Below are positions 1-5,342 of a DNA stretch of 5,342 bases, one piece after another. Source of the stretch: Alcaligenaceae bacterium (GTDB lineage: Bacteria > Pseudomonadota > Gammaproteobacteria > Burkholderiales > Burkholderiaceae_B); NCBI GenBank assembly GCA_029265335.1, contig JAJUJN010000170.1, forward strand, positions 1 to 5,342, given 5' to 3'. Position 1 is the stretch's first letter. Every line of letters begins with the position of its first letter. The notes below the pieces were generated by a model, which was not told the origin of the DNA, did no database searches, and was given only the letters and a program-made list of their open reading frames with translations. The translations under genes were made by a program, and so were the position numbers.

Positions 1-645
1 AAGCTGGGACACGACCTGGAGCCGGTGGCTTTGGTGGCCGAATTCAACCAGATGCTGGTGGCCAACGCCGAGGATGCCCCCGATAGCCTGCCGCAGATTC
101 TGTCTGCAGGCAAAGATGGCAAGGAGTTCACTTATGCCTCCTATGGGGTGGGAAGTGAGCCTCAGCTCGCCATCGAGATGCTCAAGCATCTGACTGGGCT
201 GGAGATCCGTCACATTCCATACAAAGGCGTGCCGCAGGCGCTCAACGGCGTCGTGGCTGGCGAAGTCGATTTCACGACGTCGGGCACCAAAACCATCGAG
301 CCCCTCGTACGTGGTGGCAAACTCGTGCCGATTGCGTTCACTGGGCCAGAGCGAGACGACCTGTTTCCCAATATAAGAACATTTGCGGAGCATGGGCTGG
401 AGGGCGTGACGGCCAATGTGTCGGTGGGCATCTTCGTGCCTACCAGTCTGCCCGAATCTGCTCGAGAGACTATCCGCCATGGTGTCAATGAGGCTTTGCA
501 GAACGACGACTTTCATCAGCGGGCTATCGTCGATCGCGGCTTCGTACGGCCCACTTTTGTCGGCGATGATCTCATGCAATTCTTTTCCGAGCGCGACGCC
601 GAGCGCGCGCAAGTGGTTGAAATTGCGCAAATCGGTCAAGAGTGA
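1..645 (+). CDS. Bug/TctC-family tripartite tricarboxylate transporter solute-binding protein, 5'-truncated by the window edge
   Basis: The reading frame is open from base 1 and ends at TGA 643-645, giving 214 residues. The GTG at 25 is only an internal in-frame valine, so the true start and the expected signal peptide lie to the left of the window. Bug proteins are usually about 320 residues, so roughly the first third is missing. Family signs include the opening stretch LEPVALVAEF, a YASYGVGSEPQLAIEML segment (Bug proteins usually have YAS-G-G-x-x-x-HLAxE here), IPYKGVPQAL at visible residues 72-81, a GEVDF stretch, GGKLVPIAFTGPER, and a C-terminal half with the PTSLPESAR turn. Such proteins bind small carboxylates in the periplasm, for TctAB-type uptake or for signalling. 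No TctA or TctB gene is visible here, so it may be an orphan Bug or its partners may lie upstream. The hydrolase gene starts 71 bases downstream on the same strand and is probably co-transcribed. The ligand cannot be predicted. Confidence 0.93.
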   Translation, partial: KLGHDLEPVALVAEFNQMLVANAEDAPDSLPQILSAGKDGKEFTYASYGVGSEPQLAIEMLKHLTGLEIRHIPYKGVPQALNGVVAGEVDFTTSGTKTIEPLVRGGKLVPIAFTGPERDDLFPNIRTFAEHGLEGVTANVSVGIFVPTSLPESARETIRHGVNEALQNDDFHQRAIVDRGFVRPTFVGDDLMQFFSERDAERAQVVEIAQIGQE

Positions 646-704
646 GACTGCGGGTGGCAGTATCAGGTATCACACGGAGTTTCTGGATTGCCCTTGGGCT
701 CACG

Positions 705-709
705 AAGGA
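705..709 (+). promoter_or_regulatory. Shine-Dalgarno site of the hydrolase gene
   Basis: AAGGA lies 7 bases before the ATG at 717. It supports that start, gives residue 1 as MEDWRNL, and is the best-spaced ribosome binding site next to a left-half gene in the window. Confidence 0.7.
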
Positions 710-716
710 ATGATCT

Positions 717-1595
717 ATGGAAGATTGGCGAAACCTGACTGTGGCGCAGCTGCATGAGCGCTATGAACAAGCGAACTATGCGGCAAACACGGCCGAGGTC
801 ATGGCTGATCTCGCCGCGCGCAGCGCACAGACTCAAGACAGGCTCCCGTTCGAGCATTTCGTTTATGGTCCCGAAGCCAACGAGGACGGCTACTGGGCGC
901 GTCCTGCTGCAGCGGCGCGCGATGTAGTCTGCTTTATTCACGGTGGGGCGTGGCGTGGCGGCCGCGCAGAGGGCTATCTGGACCCGGCCGAATGGGTCTG
1001 CGGTCAGGGTGCGCATTACGTGGCCTTGAACTTCAGCCCCGTACTGGATTTCCAGGGCCGGCTTTTTCCCATGGTGGAACAGTTGGTGCGTGGCTTGGCC
1101 TGGGTGATTCGCCGCGCCGGCACACTGGCCGCCGCACCGCGCATCCATCTGCTTGGCCACTCGTCAGGAGCGCACCTGGCGGCTTGCGTGGCCATGCTCG
1201 ACTGGTCGCAAATCGTGCCCGAACATCCCGAGGCTTTGATGCAAGCACAGTTGTGCAGCGGGATGTACGACCTTGAGCCGGTGAGTTATTCGGCGCGACG
1301 CAGCTACTTGCGTCTGGAAGCGGTGGAACGGCACGCGCTCAGCCCTATAGGTCATCATTTTTCCACGCGAGTGCCCATCACGATTGCCTACGGCGAGCAC
1401 GAGTCGCCCGAATTTCTGCGGCAATCCCGCAGCATGGCGGAAAAGTTGCGGAACCAGGGCGTGCCGGTGAAAGAAGCCATGGGCGCCGGCCTCAACCATT
1501 TCGAGGTGGCTGCCACGCTGGGTTCACCCAAGGAGTTCTGGGGTGAGCTGCTGGCGAGCAGCCTCAACGCCAAAGCGATTGGCGACGTTCGCTGA
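717..1595 (+). CDS. Alpha/beta hydrolase, kynurenine-formamidase-like / BD-FAE-type esterase
   Basis: A complete 292-residue protein with the layout of the HSL/kynurenine-formamidase branch of alpha/beta hydrolases. The oxyanion-hole motif HGGAW is at residues 75-79. The nucleophile elbow GHSSG is at 147-151, making Ser149 the nucleophile. A conserved SGMYDLEPV stretch is at 181-189, and the C-terminal catalytic histidine is His261 in NHFEV. The acid is expected in the YGEHESPEF segment (225-233). As I recall, animal formamidases have HDSPEF there, so Glu229 appears to replace the usual Asp. The protein probably cleaves an ester or an N-formyl/amide bond in the cytoplasm, and no signal peptide is seen. 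It follows a solute-binding protein gene after 71 bases, which suggests hydrolysis of an imported compound. No other kynurenine-pathway gene (kynA or kynU) is in view, so a true arylformamidase (kynB-type) role is not established. Its last 32 bases overlap the convergent LysR gene. Confidence 0.88.
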   Translation: MEDWRNLTVAQLHERYEQANYAANTAEVMADLAARSAQTQDRLPFEHFVYGPEANEDGYWARPAAAARDVVCFIHGGAWRGGRAEGYLDPAEWVCGQGAHYVALNFSPVLDFQGRLFPMVEQLVRGLAWVIRRAGTLAAAPRIHLLGHSSGAHLAACVAMLDWSQIVPEHPEALMQAQLCSGMYDLEPVSYSARRSYLRLEAVERHALSPIGHHFSTRVPITIAYGEHESPEFLRQSRSMAEKLRNQGVPVKEAMGAGLNHFEVAATLGSPKEFWGELLASSLNAKAIGDVR

Positions 1596-2535
1596 CTCGC
1601 TTCGCGCAGCTGGCGATCAGCGACCAGGCGACCTGCGCCAGTGGCGAGGGCGGGCGGTTGTGGCGATGCACCAGCAAGATGTTGCGCTCTACGCCAGGCG
1701 TGATGGGCCGCGCCCATAAACCAGGCAGGCCTGTATCCGGAACCGCCATGCCGGGCATCACGCTGATGCCCAGGCCAGCACGGACCATTTCGAAACCGGT
1801 GGTGGCATGGCCCACTTGCTGCACCAATTGCACGGTTACCTGGTGGTCGGCGAGGGCGCGATCGATCAGGCGGCGGCTGCCCGAAGCGTGGTCGAGCAGG
1901 ATGAGCGGGCGTCCAGCCAGCATCTGCCAGCTGGGTGGCGTGCCGGCCTGCCACAATTCATGATCTTGGGGAGCCACCACCACAAAAGGATCTTGCAGAA
2001 TCACTTCGCCGTGCAGGTCGCGCAATAGGTTGGCGTCCCATTCCACCACCAGGCCAAAATCCACCTCACCGGCCAGCACGCTGGTGAGCACCTGTTGTTG
2101 AATACGATCGAGCAACAGAATTTCGAGGTCGGGTTCGAGCCGGGCGCACTCTGCCAGGCAAGCGGGCATGAGAGCGGCAGCCAGCGTGGGCGCTGCAGCC
2201 ACCCGCACTTTGCCGCGTCGGTTGTTGGCCCAATGGTGCAGCTCCAGCAACATGTTGTCGAGTTCGTCGATCCACCGCGGCAAACGCTGCGCCAGCCGTT
2301 GGCCGGCTTCGGTGAGCACAACTTCGCGCGTGCTGCGGTGAAACAAACGCAGATCGAGCTGGCGTTCCAGCTCGCGCACGCTGCGGCTCACGGCCGGCTG
2401 CGACAGGCCCAGGAGTTCACCGGCACGATGGAAATTGCGAGTTTGTTCCACCGCCAGGAATACCTTGAGCTGGCGCAGGGTCACGCCCAAGTGGCTCGGC
2501 GTGTGCGGCCTGAGTTCAGTCACGGGAGGCCGCAT
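1564..2535 (-). CDS. LysR-family transcriptional regulator
   Basis: A 323-residue protein with the standard LysR plan. An N-terminal winged helix-turn-helix spans about residues 18-78: LRQLKVFLAVEQTRNFHRA, then LGLSQPAVSRSVRELE as the recognition-helix region, then LFHRSTREVVLTEAG. A linker helix follows, and an effector-binding domain covers about 108-310 with the typical GKVRVAAAPTLA entry, LAGEVDFGLVVEW, and MVRAGLGISVMPG. The ATG at 2535 lies 20 bases inside the end of the upstream transporter gene and has no clear Shine-Dalgarno site, so translation is probably coupled. An alternative GTG start at codon 5 (bases 2521-2523) would give a more usual N-terminus, since most LysR proteins have only a few residues before LRQL. 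It most likely responds to a small aromatic or carboxylate effector and controls the adjacent transporter and perhaps the convergent Bug-hydrolase unit; this is inference from position. Confidence 0.93.
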   Translation of the reverse strand: MRPPVTELRPHTPSHLGVTLRQLKVFLAVEQTRNFHRAGELLGLSQPAVSRSVRELERQLDLRLFHRSTREVVLTEAGQRLAQRLPRWIDELDNMLLELHHWANNRRGKVRVAAAPTLAAALMPACLAECARLEPDLEILLLDRIQQQVLTSVLAGEVDFGLVVEWDANLLRDLHGEVILQDPFVVVAPQDHELWQAGTPPSWQMLAGRPLILLDHASGSRRLIDRALADHQVTVQLVQQVGHATTGFEMVRAGLGISVMPGMAVPDTGLPGLWARPITPGVERNILLVHRHNRPPSPLAQVAWSLIASCAKRVSERRQSLWR

Positions 2536-3730
2536 TGCGATTCGCTCGTTGGCGCCACAGAATGCCGGCGGCCGCCAGAGGCACCAGGGCGAGTGCGATG
2601 AAGCTGGCGCCCAGGCTACCCAGAGGCTCGCTCAACTGAGCAAACAAGGTGGGGCCCACCACCACGCCGGTGTAGGTATAGAACAGAATGGCGCCCGTAA
2701 AGCTCGCCACGCTGCCGGGTGGCGAGAGGCGAGCCACTTCGGCCAGAAAGAGCCCGTTCCAGCCGATGGCCGTACCGCCGAACACCAGGCTGAGAAGTAC
2801 GATAGCCGCAACCGGCCACGAGGGCGTTGCCAGCCCCACGAGAATGCTGGCGCCGGCCATGATCAGGGCGATGATCAACAGCACGGTAGACGGCGCGCCG
2901 GTGACATCGCCGAGTCGCCCCCAGAGCAAGCGTCCAGCCACGCCAGCGCCCTGGGCGGCGCCAAACACCAGACCAGCCTCTACCAGCCCAAAACCTACCT
3001 CTTCATGCAGATACAACAGCAAATAACCGCTCAGTGAGAGCTGCACGAAAGAAAAGCAAAAAGAGAGTGCGGCGGCGGCACGCAGTTCAGGGATGCGGGT
3101 AATCTGCCAGAGCTGGGCGTACCAGGGTTCGCGGGTCTCGCGGCCATCGCGAGTGGTCGCGCGAGGCCCGCTGCGGCGCCTCAACCATTCGGCCGACACC
3201 ATGCCCAGCACGCTCACCACCAGCATCAGGCCAATCGCTGCGCGCCAGCCCGCTGCACTGGCCAAAGGAACCAGGAACAGACCCGCGAGCAGGCCCGCCA
3301 TGGGCACGCCGGTTTGTTTGATGGAAAACACCAGGCCCACGTGTCCTGGCGGCGTGAAGCGCGACAGCACTTGCGAACTGGCCGGCGTGAGGGGCCCGTA
3401 GCCTAGCCCCACGAGTACGGCGCCCACCAGGCGCTGCCATTCGTTGCCGCCCAAGGCCAGCCCCACTCCCGCCAGTTGCAGAACCAGCGCCGCCTGGCTG
3501 GCGCGCATGGCGCCATGGCGCTGAATGAGGTTGCCGGCCCAGACCGCGCCAAACATGGCCCCCAGATACAGCAGTGTCATGTACCAACCAATGCCCAGCG
3601 AGGTGGCGCCGGGAATCGTGGGGGTGAGCACCGGAATCGCCAGCGTATTCGCCGTGCCGATCACTTGCAGAAGCATGGTGACGGCCAGGAGCAGGCTCAG
3701 ACGGGGAGCAGGGCTGACCGGTTGATTCAT
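2516..3730 (-). CDS. Major facilitator superfamily transporter
   Basis: A 404-residue hydrophobic inner-membrane protein, the usual length for a 12-helix MFS carrier. A first helix at about 11-33 follows a short polar N-terminus. A motif-A-like loop, GNLIQRHGAMR, lies at 66-76 between helices 2 and 3. FSIKQTGVPMAGLLAG at 135-150 is the antiporter-like helix 5 signature of the cyanate/nitrate-type MFS subgroups. The central cytoplasmic loop is basic (about 183-205). A second motif-A copy, GRLLWGRLGDVTG, lies at 266-278. Later helices run to about 392, followed by a basic tail. The ATG at 3730 is the only plausible start: an in-frame stop occurs 15 codons upstream with no ATG between. No convincing Shine-Dalgarno site precedes it. 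The gene overlaps the downstream LysR gene by 20 bases, so the two form an operon. The substrate is unknown; the neighbouring hydrolase and Bug gene suggest a small organic acid or its product. Confidence 0.92.
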   Translation of the reverse strand: MNQPVSPAPRLSLLLAVTMLLQVIGTANTLAIPVLTPTIPGATSLGIGWYMTLLYLGAMFGAVWAGNLIQRHGAMRASQAALVLQLAGVGLALGGNEWQRLVGAVLVGLGYGPLTPASSQVLSRFTPPGHVGLVFSIKQTGVPMAGLLAGLFLVPLASAAGWRAAIGLMLVVSVLGMVSAEWLRRRSGPRATTRDGRETREPWYAQLWQITRIPELRAAAALSFCFSFVQLSLSGYLLLYLHEEVGFGLVEAGLVFGAAQGAGVAGRLLWGRLGDVTGAPSTVLLIIALIMAGASILVGLATPSWPVAAIVLLSLVFGGTAIGWNGLFLAEVARLSPPGSVASFTGAILFYTYTGVVVGPTLFAQLSEPLGSLGASFIALALVPLAAAGILWRQRANRNAASRD

Positions 3731-3771
3731 GCAGTACAGGGGCCGAGGCGGCGAGCGGGAGTTGGCATGGC

Positions 3772-3777
3772 GTTATA
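3772..3777 (-). promoter_or_regulatory. Possible -10 box of the MFS-LysR operon
   Basis: Read on the minus strand this is TATAAC, 41 bases upstream of the transporter ATG. The hexamer 17 bases further upstream (CTGGGC) is a poor -35 match and lies inside the inverted repeat 3791-3817. A weak -35 next to a palindrome would fit an activator-dependent promoter, but the support is one hexamer only. Confidence 0.3.
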
Positions 3778-3790
3778 GTGTGGTTTGAGC

Positions 3791-3817
3791 GCATGCCCAG
3801 CCAGAAGGTGGGCATGC
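3791..3817. repeat. Perfect inverted repeat, 9-bp arms with 9-base spacer; candidate operator
   Basis: GCATGCCCA (3791-3799) and TGGGCATGC (3809-3817) are exact reverse complements separated by 9 bases. Arm centres are 18 bases apart, nearly two helical turns, which suits a dimeric DNA-binding protein. The repeat lies in the divergent region between the transporter (61 bases from its ATG) and the DUF883 gene. It covers the expected -35 zone of the transporter promoter. It has no T-tract on either side, so it is not a convincing terminator. Control by the operon's own LysR protein is possible, although the half-sites do not show the classic T-N11-A core in an obvious way. Confidence 0.55.
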
Positions 3818-3874
3818 CTGACGCAGCCAGGCCAGGCGGCCGGGCAGAATAAGCAACGTCGCAGTATATAACCC

Positions 3875-3883
3875 GGGAGAAAG
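3875..3883 (+). promoter_or_regulatory. Shine-Dalgarno site of the DUF883 gene
   Basis: The purine run GGGAGAAAG ends 5 bases before the ATG at 3889, and its GGAG core sits 9 bases from it. It fixes the start of the small membrane protein. Confidence 0.7.
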
Positions 3884-3888
3884 CTGAT

Positions 3889-4155
3889 ATGGCAACGAAC
3901 CGTCCGCGTACTCGTGCTGCCAAGGCGGCCGACAACGCCGAAGAGCTCGAAGCTGTCCAGGCCGCAGAGTCGAGCTTGAACAACGAGGGCCTTCAAATCG
4001 ACGCCGCGCTGCATGAATTGGCCAGTGAGGCGTGTTATCAGGTAAAGAGCGCCGTGTGCGACGTCGCACGCAGCGTGCAGCGCAATCCGCTCACGGCCGT
4101 GGCCACTGCAGGTTTGGTGGGAATGGTGGTGGGTCTGCTCATGCGCCGCGACTGA
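3889..4155 (+). CDS. DUF883 (ElaB/YqjD-like) small membrane-anchored protein
   Basis: An 88-residue protein with the DUF883 layout. It has a basic, alanine-rich N-terminus (residues 1-13), a charged helical stretch rich in Glu, Ala and Gln (about 15-65), and a single C-terminal hydrophobic helix. That helix begins at [17 protein letters not shown] (66-82) and ends in the basic tail MRRD. The NPL start and the spaced glycines of the membrane helix are the family hallmark. E. coli YqjD and ElaB are inner-membrane tail-anchored proteins that bind ribosomes in stationary phase; that role is known for the homologues and is only inferred here. Two cysteines (Cys49, Cys57) sit eight residues apart, on the same face of a helix. 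It is divergent from the transporter gene and 190 bases upstream of pdxJ on the same strand, and seems to be its own unit. Confidence 0.85.
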   Translation: MATNRPRTRAAKAADNAEELEAVQAAESSLNNEGLQIDAALHELASEACYQVKSAVCDVARSVQRNPLTAVATAGLVGMVVGLLMRRD

Positions 4156-4345
4156 GTTTTTATTTTGCTTGCAGCCCCCACCTTCGTGCGCGCGTGACTC
4201 GGCGCCCTGGGGCCGGCGAGTAAACTGCAGGGTCCGCGGGCGGCCCTCTGCACGTACGCGCCTGTATTCTGGGCCGCGGGCTCACCACGGCCCTGTGCTT
4301 TTTTGTTTTTCAACTCATTTCAACCCATTCAGGCACAATATTGTC
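4156..4345 (+). other. Intergenic leader between the DUF883 gene and pdxJ
   Basis: This stretch of 190 bases holds no supported gene, although the pdxJ frame stays open back to an ATG at 4169. It starts with a T-rich run after the DUF883 stop, continues as very GC-rich sequence with repeated CCGCGGGC (4234-4241 and 4274-4281), and contains a terminator-like hairpin with T-tract (4271-4310). It ends in an AT-richer 35 bases before the pdxJ ATG. No strong -35/-10 pair is visible. Confidence 0.6.
4271..4310 (+). terminator. Probable intrinsic terminator or attenuator upstream of pdxJ
   Basis: GGGCCGCGG (4271-4279) pairs with CCACGGCCC (4285-4293) over 9 positions with one C-A mismatch, around a 5-base loop. 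After 5 bases come six T (4299-4304), one G and five more T (4306-4310). The spacer before the T-tract is slightly long for a textbook terminator. It could end the DUF883 transcript, or act as an attenuator in the pdxJ-acpS leader, because only 35 bases separate it from the pdxJ start. Confidence 0.55.
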
Positions 4346-5107
4346 ATGATCGAACTCGGCGTCAATATCGACCACGTCGCCACCCTCCGCCAGCAGCGGC
4401 GCACCGCTTATCCCGACCCCGTCAGAGCCGTGCGAGAGGCCGAAGAGGCCGGAGCCGATCTCATCACCCTGCATTTGCGCGAAGATCGCAGGCATATCCA
4501 GGATGCAGATGTTTACGCCATCCGTGAGGCGGTGCGCACACGCATGAACCTCGAGTGTGCCGTCACGACCGAAATGCTTGCCATCGCCGTCGACGTCAAA
4601 CCCCACGATGTGTGCCTGGTGCCCGAGAAACGCACGGAGCTCACCACCGAGGGGGGGCTCAACGTGCTGGGTGAGTTCGACGTCGTCAAGGCCGCGGTGC
4701 AACAGCTACAGGCGGCCGGCATCCGCGTGTCGATATTCGTCGACCCCGAGGCCGAGCAAATCGCTGCGGCGGCACGCACTGGCGCTACGGTCATCGAGCT
4801 GCATACCGGCACCTACGCCGAAGCCAAAACCGAACAAGACAGCGCCCACGAGCTGGAGCGTATTCAGCGCGCCGTGCAAGAAGGGTTGAGCCATGGTCTG
4901 CGTGTGAATGCGGGCCACGGCCTGCACTTGCAGAACGTGCAGCCCATCGCCGCGATGGAGGGCATTGCCGAGCTCAATATTGGCCACTCGCTGGTGGCCG
5001 AGGCCGTGTTTGTGGGCCTGAGCACGGCGGTGCGCGACATGAAGGCCGCCATGGTGGCGGCCCGTACTCACGCCACTCGGGGCGTCTTGCTGTCGCAAAA
5101 GCCATGA
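4346..5107 (+). CDS. pdxJ: Pyridoxine 5'-phosphate synthase PdxJ
   Basis: A 253-residue protein, close to the usual 240-250. PdxJ is a cytoplasmic TIM-barrel enzyme that condenses 1-deoxy-xylulose 5-phosphate with 3-amino-2-oxopropyl phosphate to form pyridoxine 5'-phosphate, the ring-closing step of the DXP-dependent vitamin B6 pathway. Family motifs run the full length: [11 protein letters not shown] (5-15, with Asp9 and His10), AYPDPV (21-26), HLREDRRHI (43-51), TRMNLE (65-70, Glu70), LVPEKR (91-96), TTEGGL (100-105), IELHTGTYA (150-158, Glu151), VNAGHGL (187-193, His191) and ELNIGHSLV (209-217). All the expected active-site residues appear present. The ATG at 4346 gives the canonical N-terminus; an in-frame ATG at 4169 would add 59 residues of low-complexity basic sequence and is rejected. 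The Shine-Dalgarno site is weak (AGG, 12 bases away). The stop overlaps the acpS start. Confidence 0.98.
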   Translation: MIELGVNIDHVATLRQQRRTAYPDPVRAVREAEEAGADLITLHLREDRRHIQDADVYAIREAVRTRMNLECAVTTEMLAIAVDVKPHDVCLVPEKRTELTTEGGLNVLGEFDVVKAAVQQLQAAGIRVSIFVDPEAEQIAAAARTGATVIELHTGTYAEAKTEQDSAHELERIQRAVQEGLSHGLRVNAGHGLHLQNVQPIAAMEGIAELNIGHSLVAEAVFVGLSTAVRDMKAAMVAARTHATRGVLLSQKP

Positions 5108-5342
5108 ATCTGTCGCCGCACAGTCGGTTCACCCCGCCTTTGCGTCGCGATCACACGGCCATCGCCGGCATCGGCCTGGATCTGCTGCAGCCCGAGCGCA
5201 TTGAGCGTTCACTGGCACGATTCGGTGATCGTTTCGCCCGCAAGATTCTGGGGCCCGAGGAATACCTCAAGTACCAAGCCCGCAGCGAACGTTCGCCTAT
5301 CCGCGGTGTGCGTTTTCTGGCCACCCGGTTCGCGGCGAAAGA
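5104..5342 (+). CDS. acpS: Holo-[acyl-carrier-protein] synthase AcpS, 3'-truncated by the window edge
   Basis: Starts at ATG 5104, overlapping the pdxJ stop as ATGA, and runs off the right edge after 79 complete codons (the usual total is about 125-140). AcpS transfers 4'-phosphopantetheine from CoA to the conserved serine of acyl carrier protein, activating it for fatty acid synthesis. Visible motifs are [18 protein letters not shown] (20-37; Asp25 corresponds to the Mg-binding Asp of the GTDIV motif), [11 protein letters not shown] (44-54, the family's LS/T-x-x-E segment) and the [11 protein letters not shown] motif at the edge. The catalytic-site Glu that follows Lys79 is cut after its first two bases. 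About 18 residues precede the core, more than in E. coli. There is no separate Shine-Dalgarno site, so translation is probably coupled to pdxJ, the same gene order as in E. coli. Confidence 0.95.
   Translation, partial: MNLSPHSRFTPPLRRDHTAIAGIGLDLLQPERIERSLARFGDRFARKILGPEEYLKYQARSERSPIRGVRFLATRFAAK

Noticed and set aside
25..27. GTG as the start of the binding protein gene
   Set aside because: The frame is open from base 1 with homologous residues (LEPVALVAEF) running across this codon; it is an internal valine of a truncated gene.
646..716. Terminator or promoter between the Bug and hydrolase genes
   Set aside because: Only a 4-base CTGC/GCAG hairpin is visible, with no T-tract and no clear promoter hexamers; the two genes are best read as one unit.
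663..1160. Minus-strand open frame of 165 codons opposite the hydrolase
   Set aside because: It is antisense to a well-supported alpha/beta hydrolase, its product has no recognisable domain, and GC-rich codon use produces such shadows.
3865..3872. TATATAAC as a -10 box for the DUF883 gene
   Set aside because: Transcription would start at about 3879, inside the Shine-Dalgarno site, and no -35 match lies 16-18 bases upstream.
3087..3983. Minus-strand open frame of 298 codons across the transporter start and the intergenic region
   Set aside because: It overlaps the MFS gene in another frame and the opposite-strand DUF883 gene, and its translation is low-complexity His/Arg/Gly-rich without a fold signature.
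4138..4166. Weak hairpin plus T-run at the DUF883 stop codon as a terminator
   Set aside because: The stem is only CTCA/TGAG (4 pairs) around an 11-base loop, too weak to call despite the following T-rich run.
4169..4345. In-frame 59-residue N-terminal extension of PdxJ from ATG 4169
   Set aside because: The extension is basic, proline/arginine-rich and unlike any PdxJ N-terminus; the [10 protein letters not shown] start at 4346 matches the family exactly, and the extension would run through the terminator-like hairpin.

Overview
The window is GC-rich (about 60% by eye), densely coded and bacterial. Three things point to a betaproteobacterium of the order Burkholderiales, most likely family Alcaligenaceae (Bordetella/Achromobacter/Pusillimonas-like): a Bug-family periplasmic binding protein, a DUF883 (ElaB/YqjD-like) membrane protein, and the pdxJ-acpS pair. 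The family-level placement is inferred from gene content and protein style, not from a database search.

Layout. (1) Positions 1-1595, plus strand: the 3' two thirds of a Bug/TctC-type solute-binding protein, then, 71 bases on, a complete alpha/beta hydrolase of the kynurenine-formamidase/esterase type. They look like one transcription unit for uptake and hydrolysis of a small carboxylated, ester or amide compound; the substrate cannot be read from sequence. (2) Positions 1564-3730, minus strand: a major facilitator superfamily transporter followed by a LysR-type regulator. The two genes overlap by 20 bases, and the regulator's 3' end overlaps the hydrolase's 3' end by 32 bases (convergent). 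(3) Positions 3731-3888: a divergent intergenic region holding a perfect 9+9 inverted repeat upstream of the transporter. (4) Positions 3889-4155, plus strand: a small DUF883 protein with a C-terminal membrane anchor. (5) Positions 4156-4345: a leader with a terminator-like hairpin and T-tract just before pdxJ. (6) Positions 4346-5342, plus strand: pdxJ (vitamin B6 synthesis) coupled by an ATGA overlap to acpS (holo-ACP synthase), which runs off the right edge.

The left 3.7 kb is accessory catabolic/transport material under probable LysR control; the right 1.5 kb is core metabolism. No RNA genes, insertion sequences, CRISPR arrays or phage genes are visible. I see no clearly new biological system. 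The observations most worth checking are the possible attenuator or leaderless start at pdxJ, the perfect inverted repeat upstream of the transporter, and the glutamate at the expected catalytic-acid position of the hydrolase.
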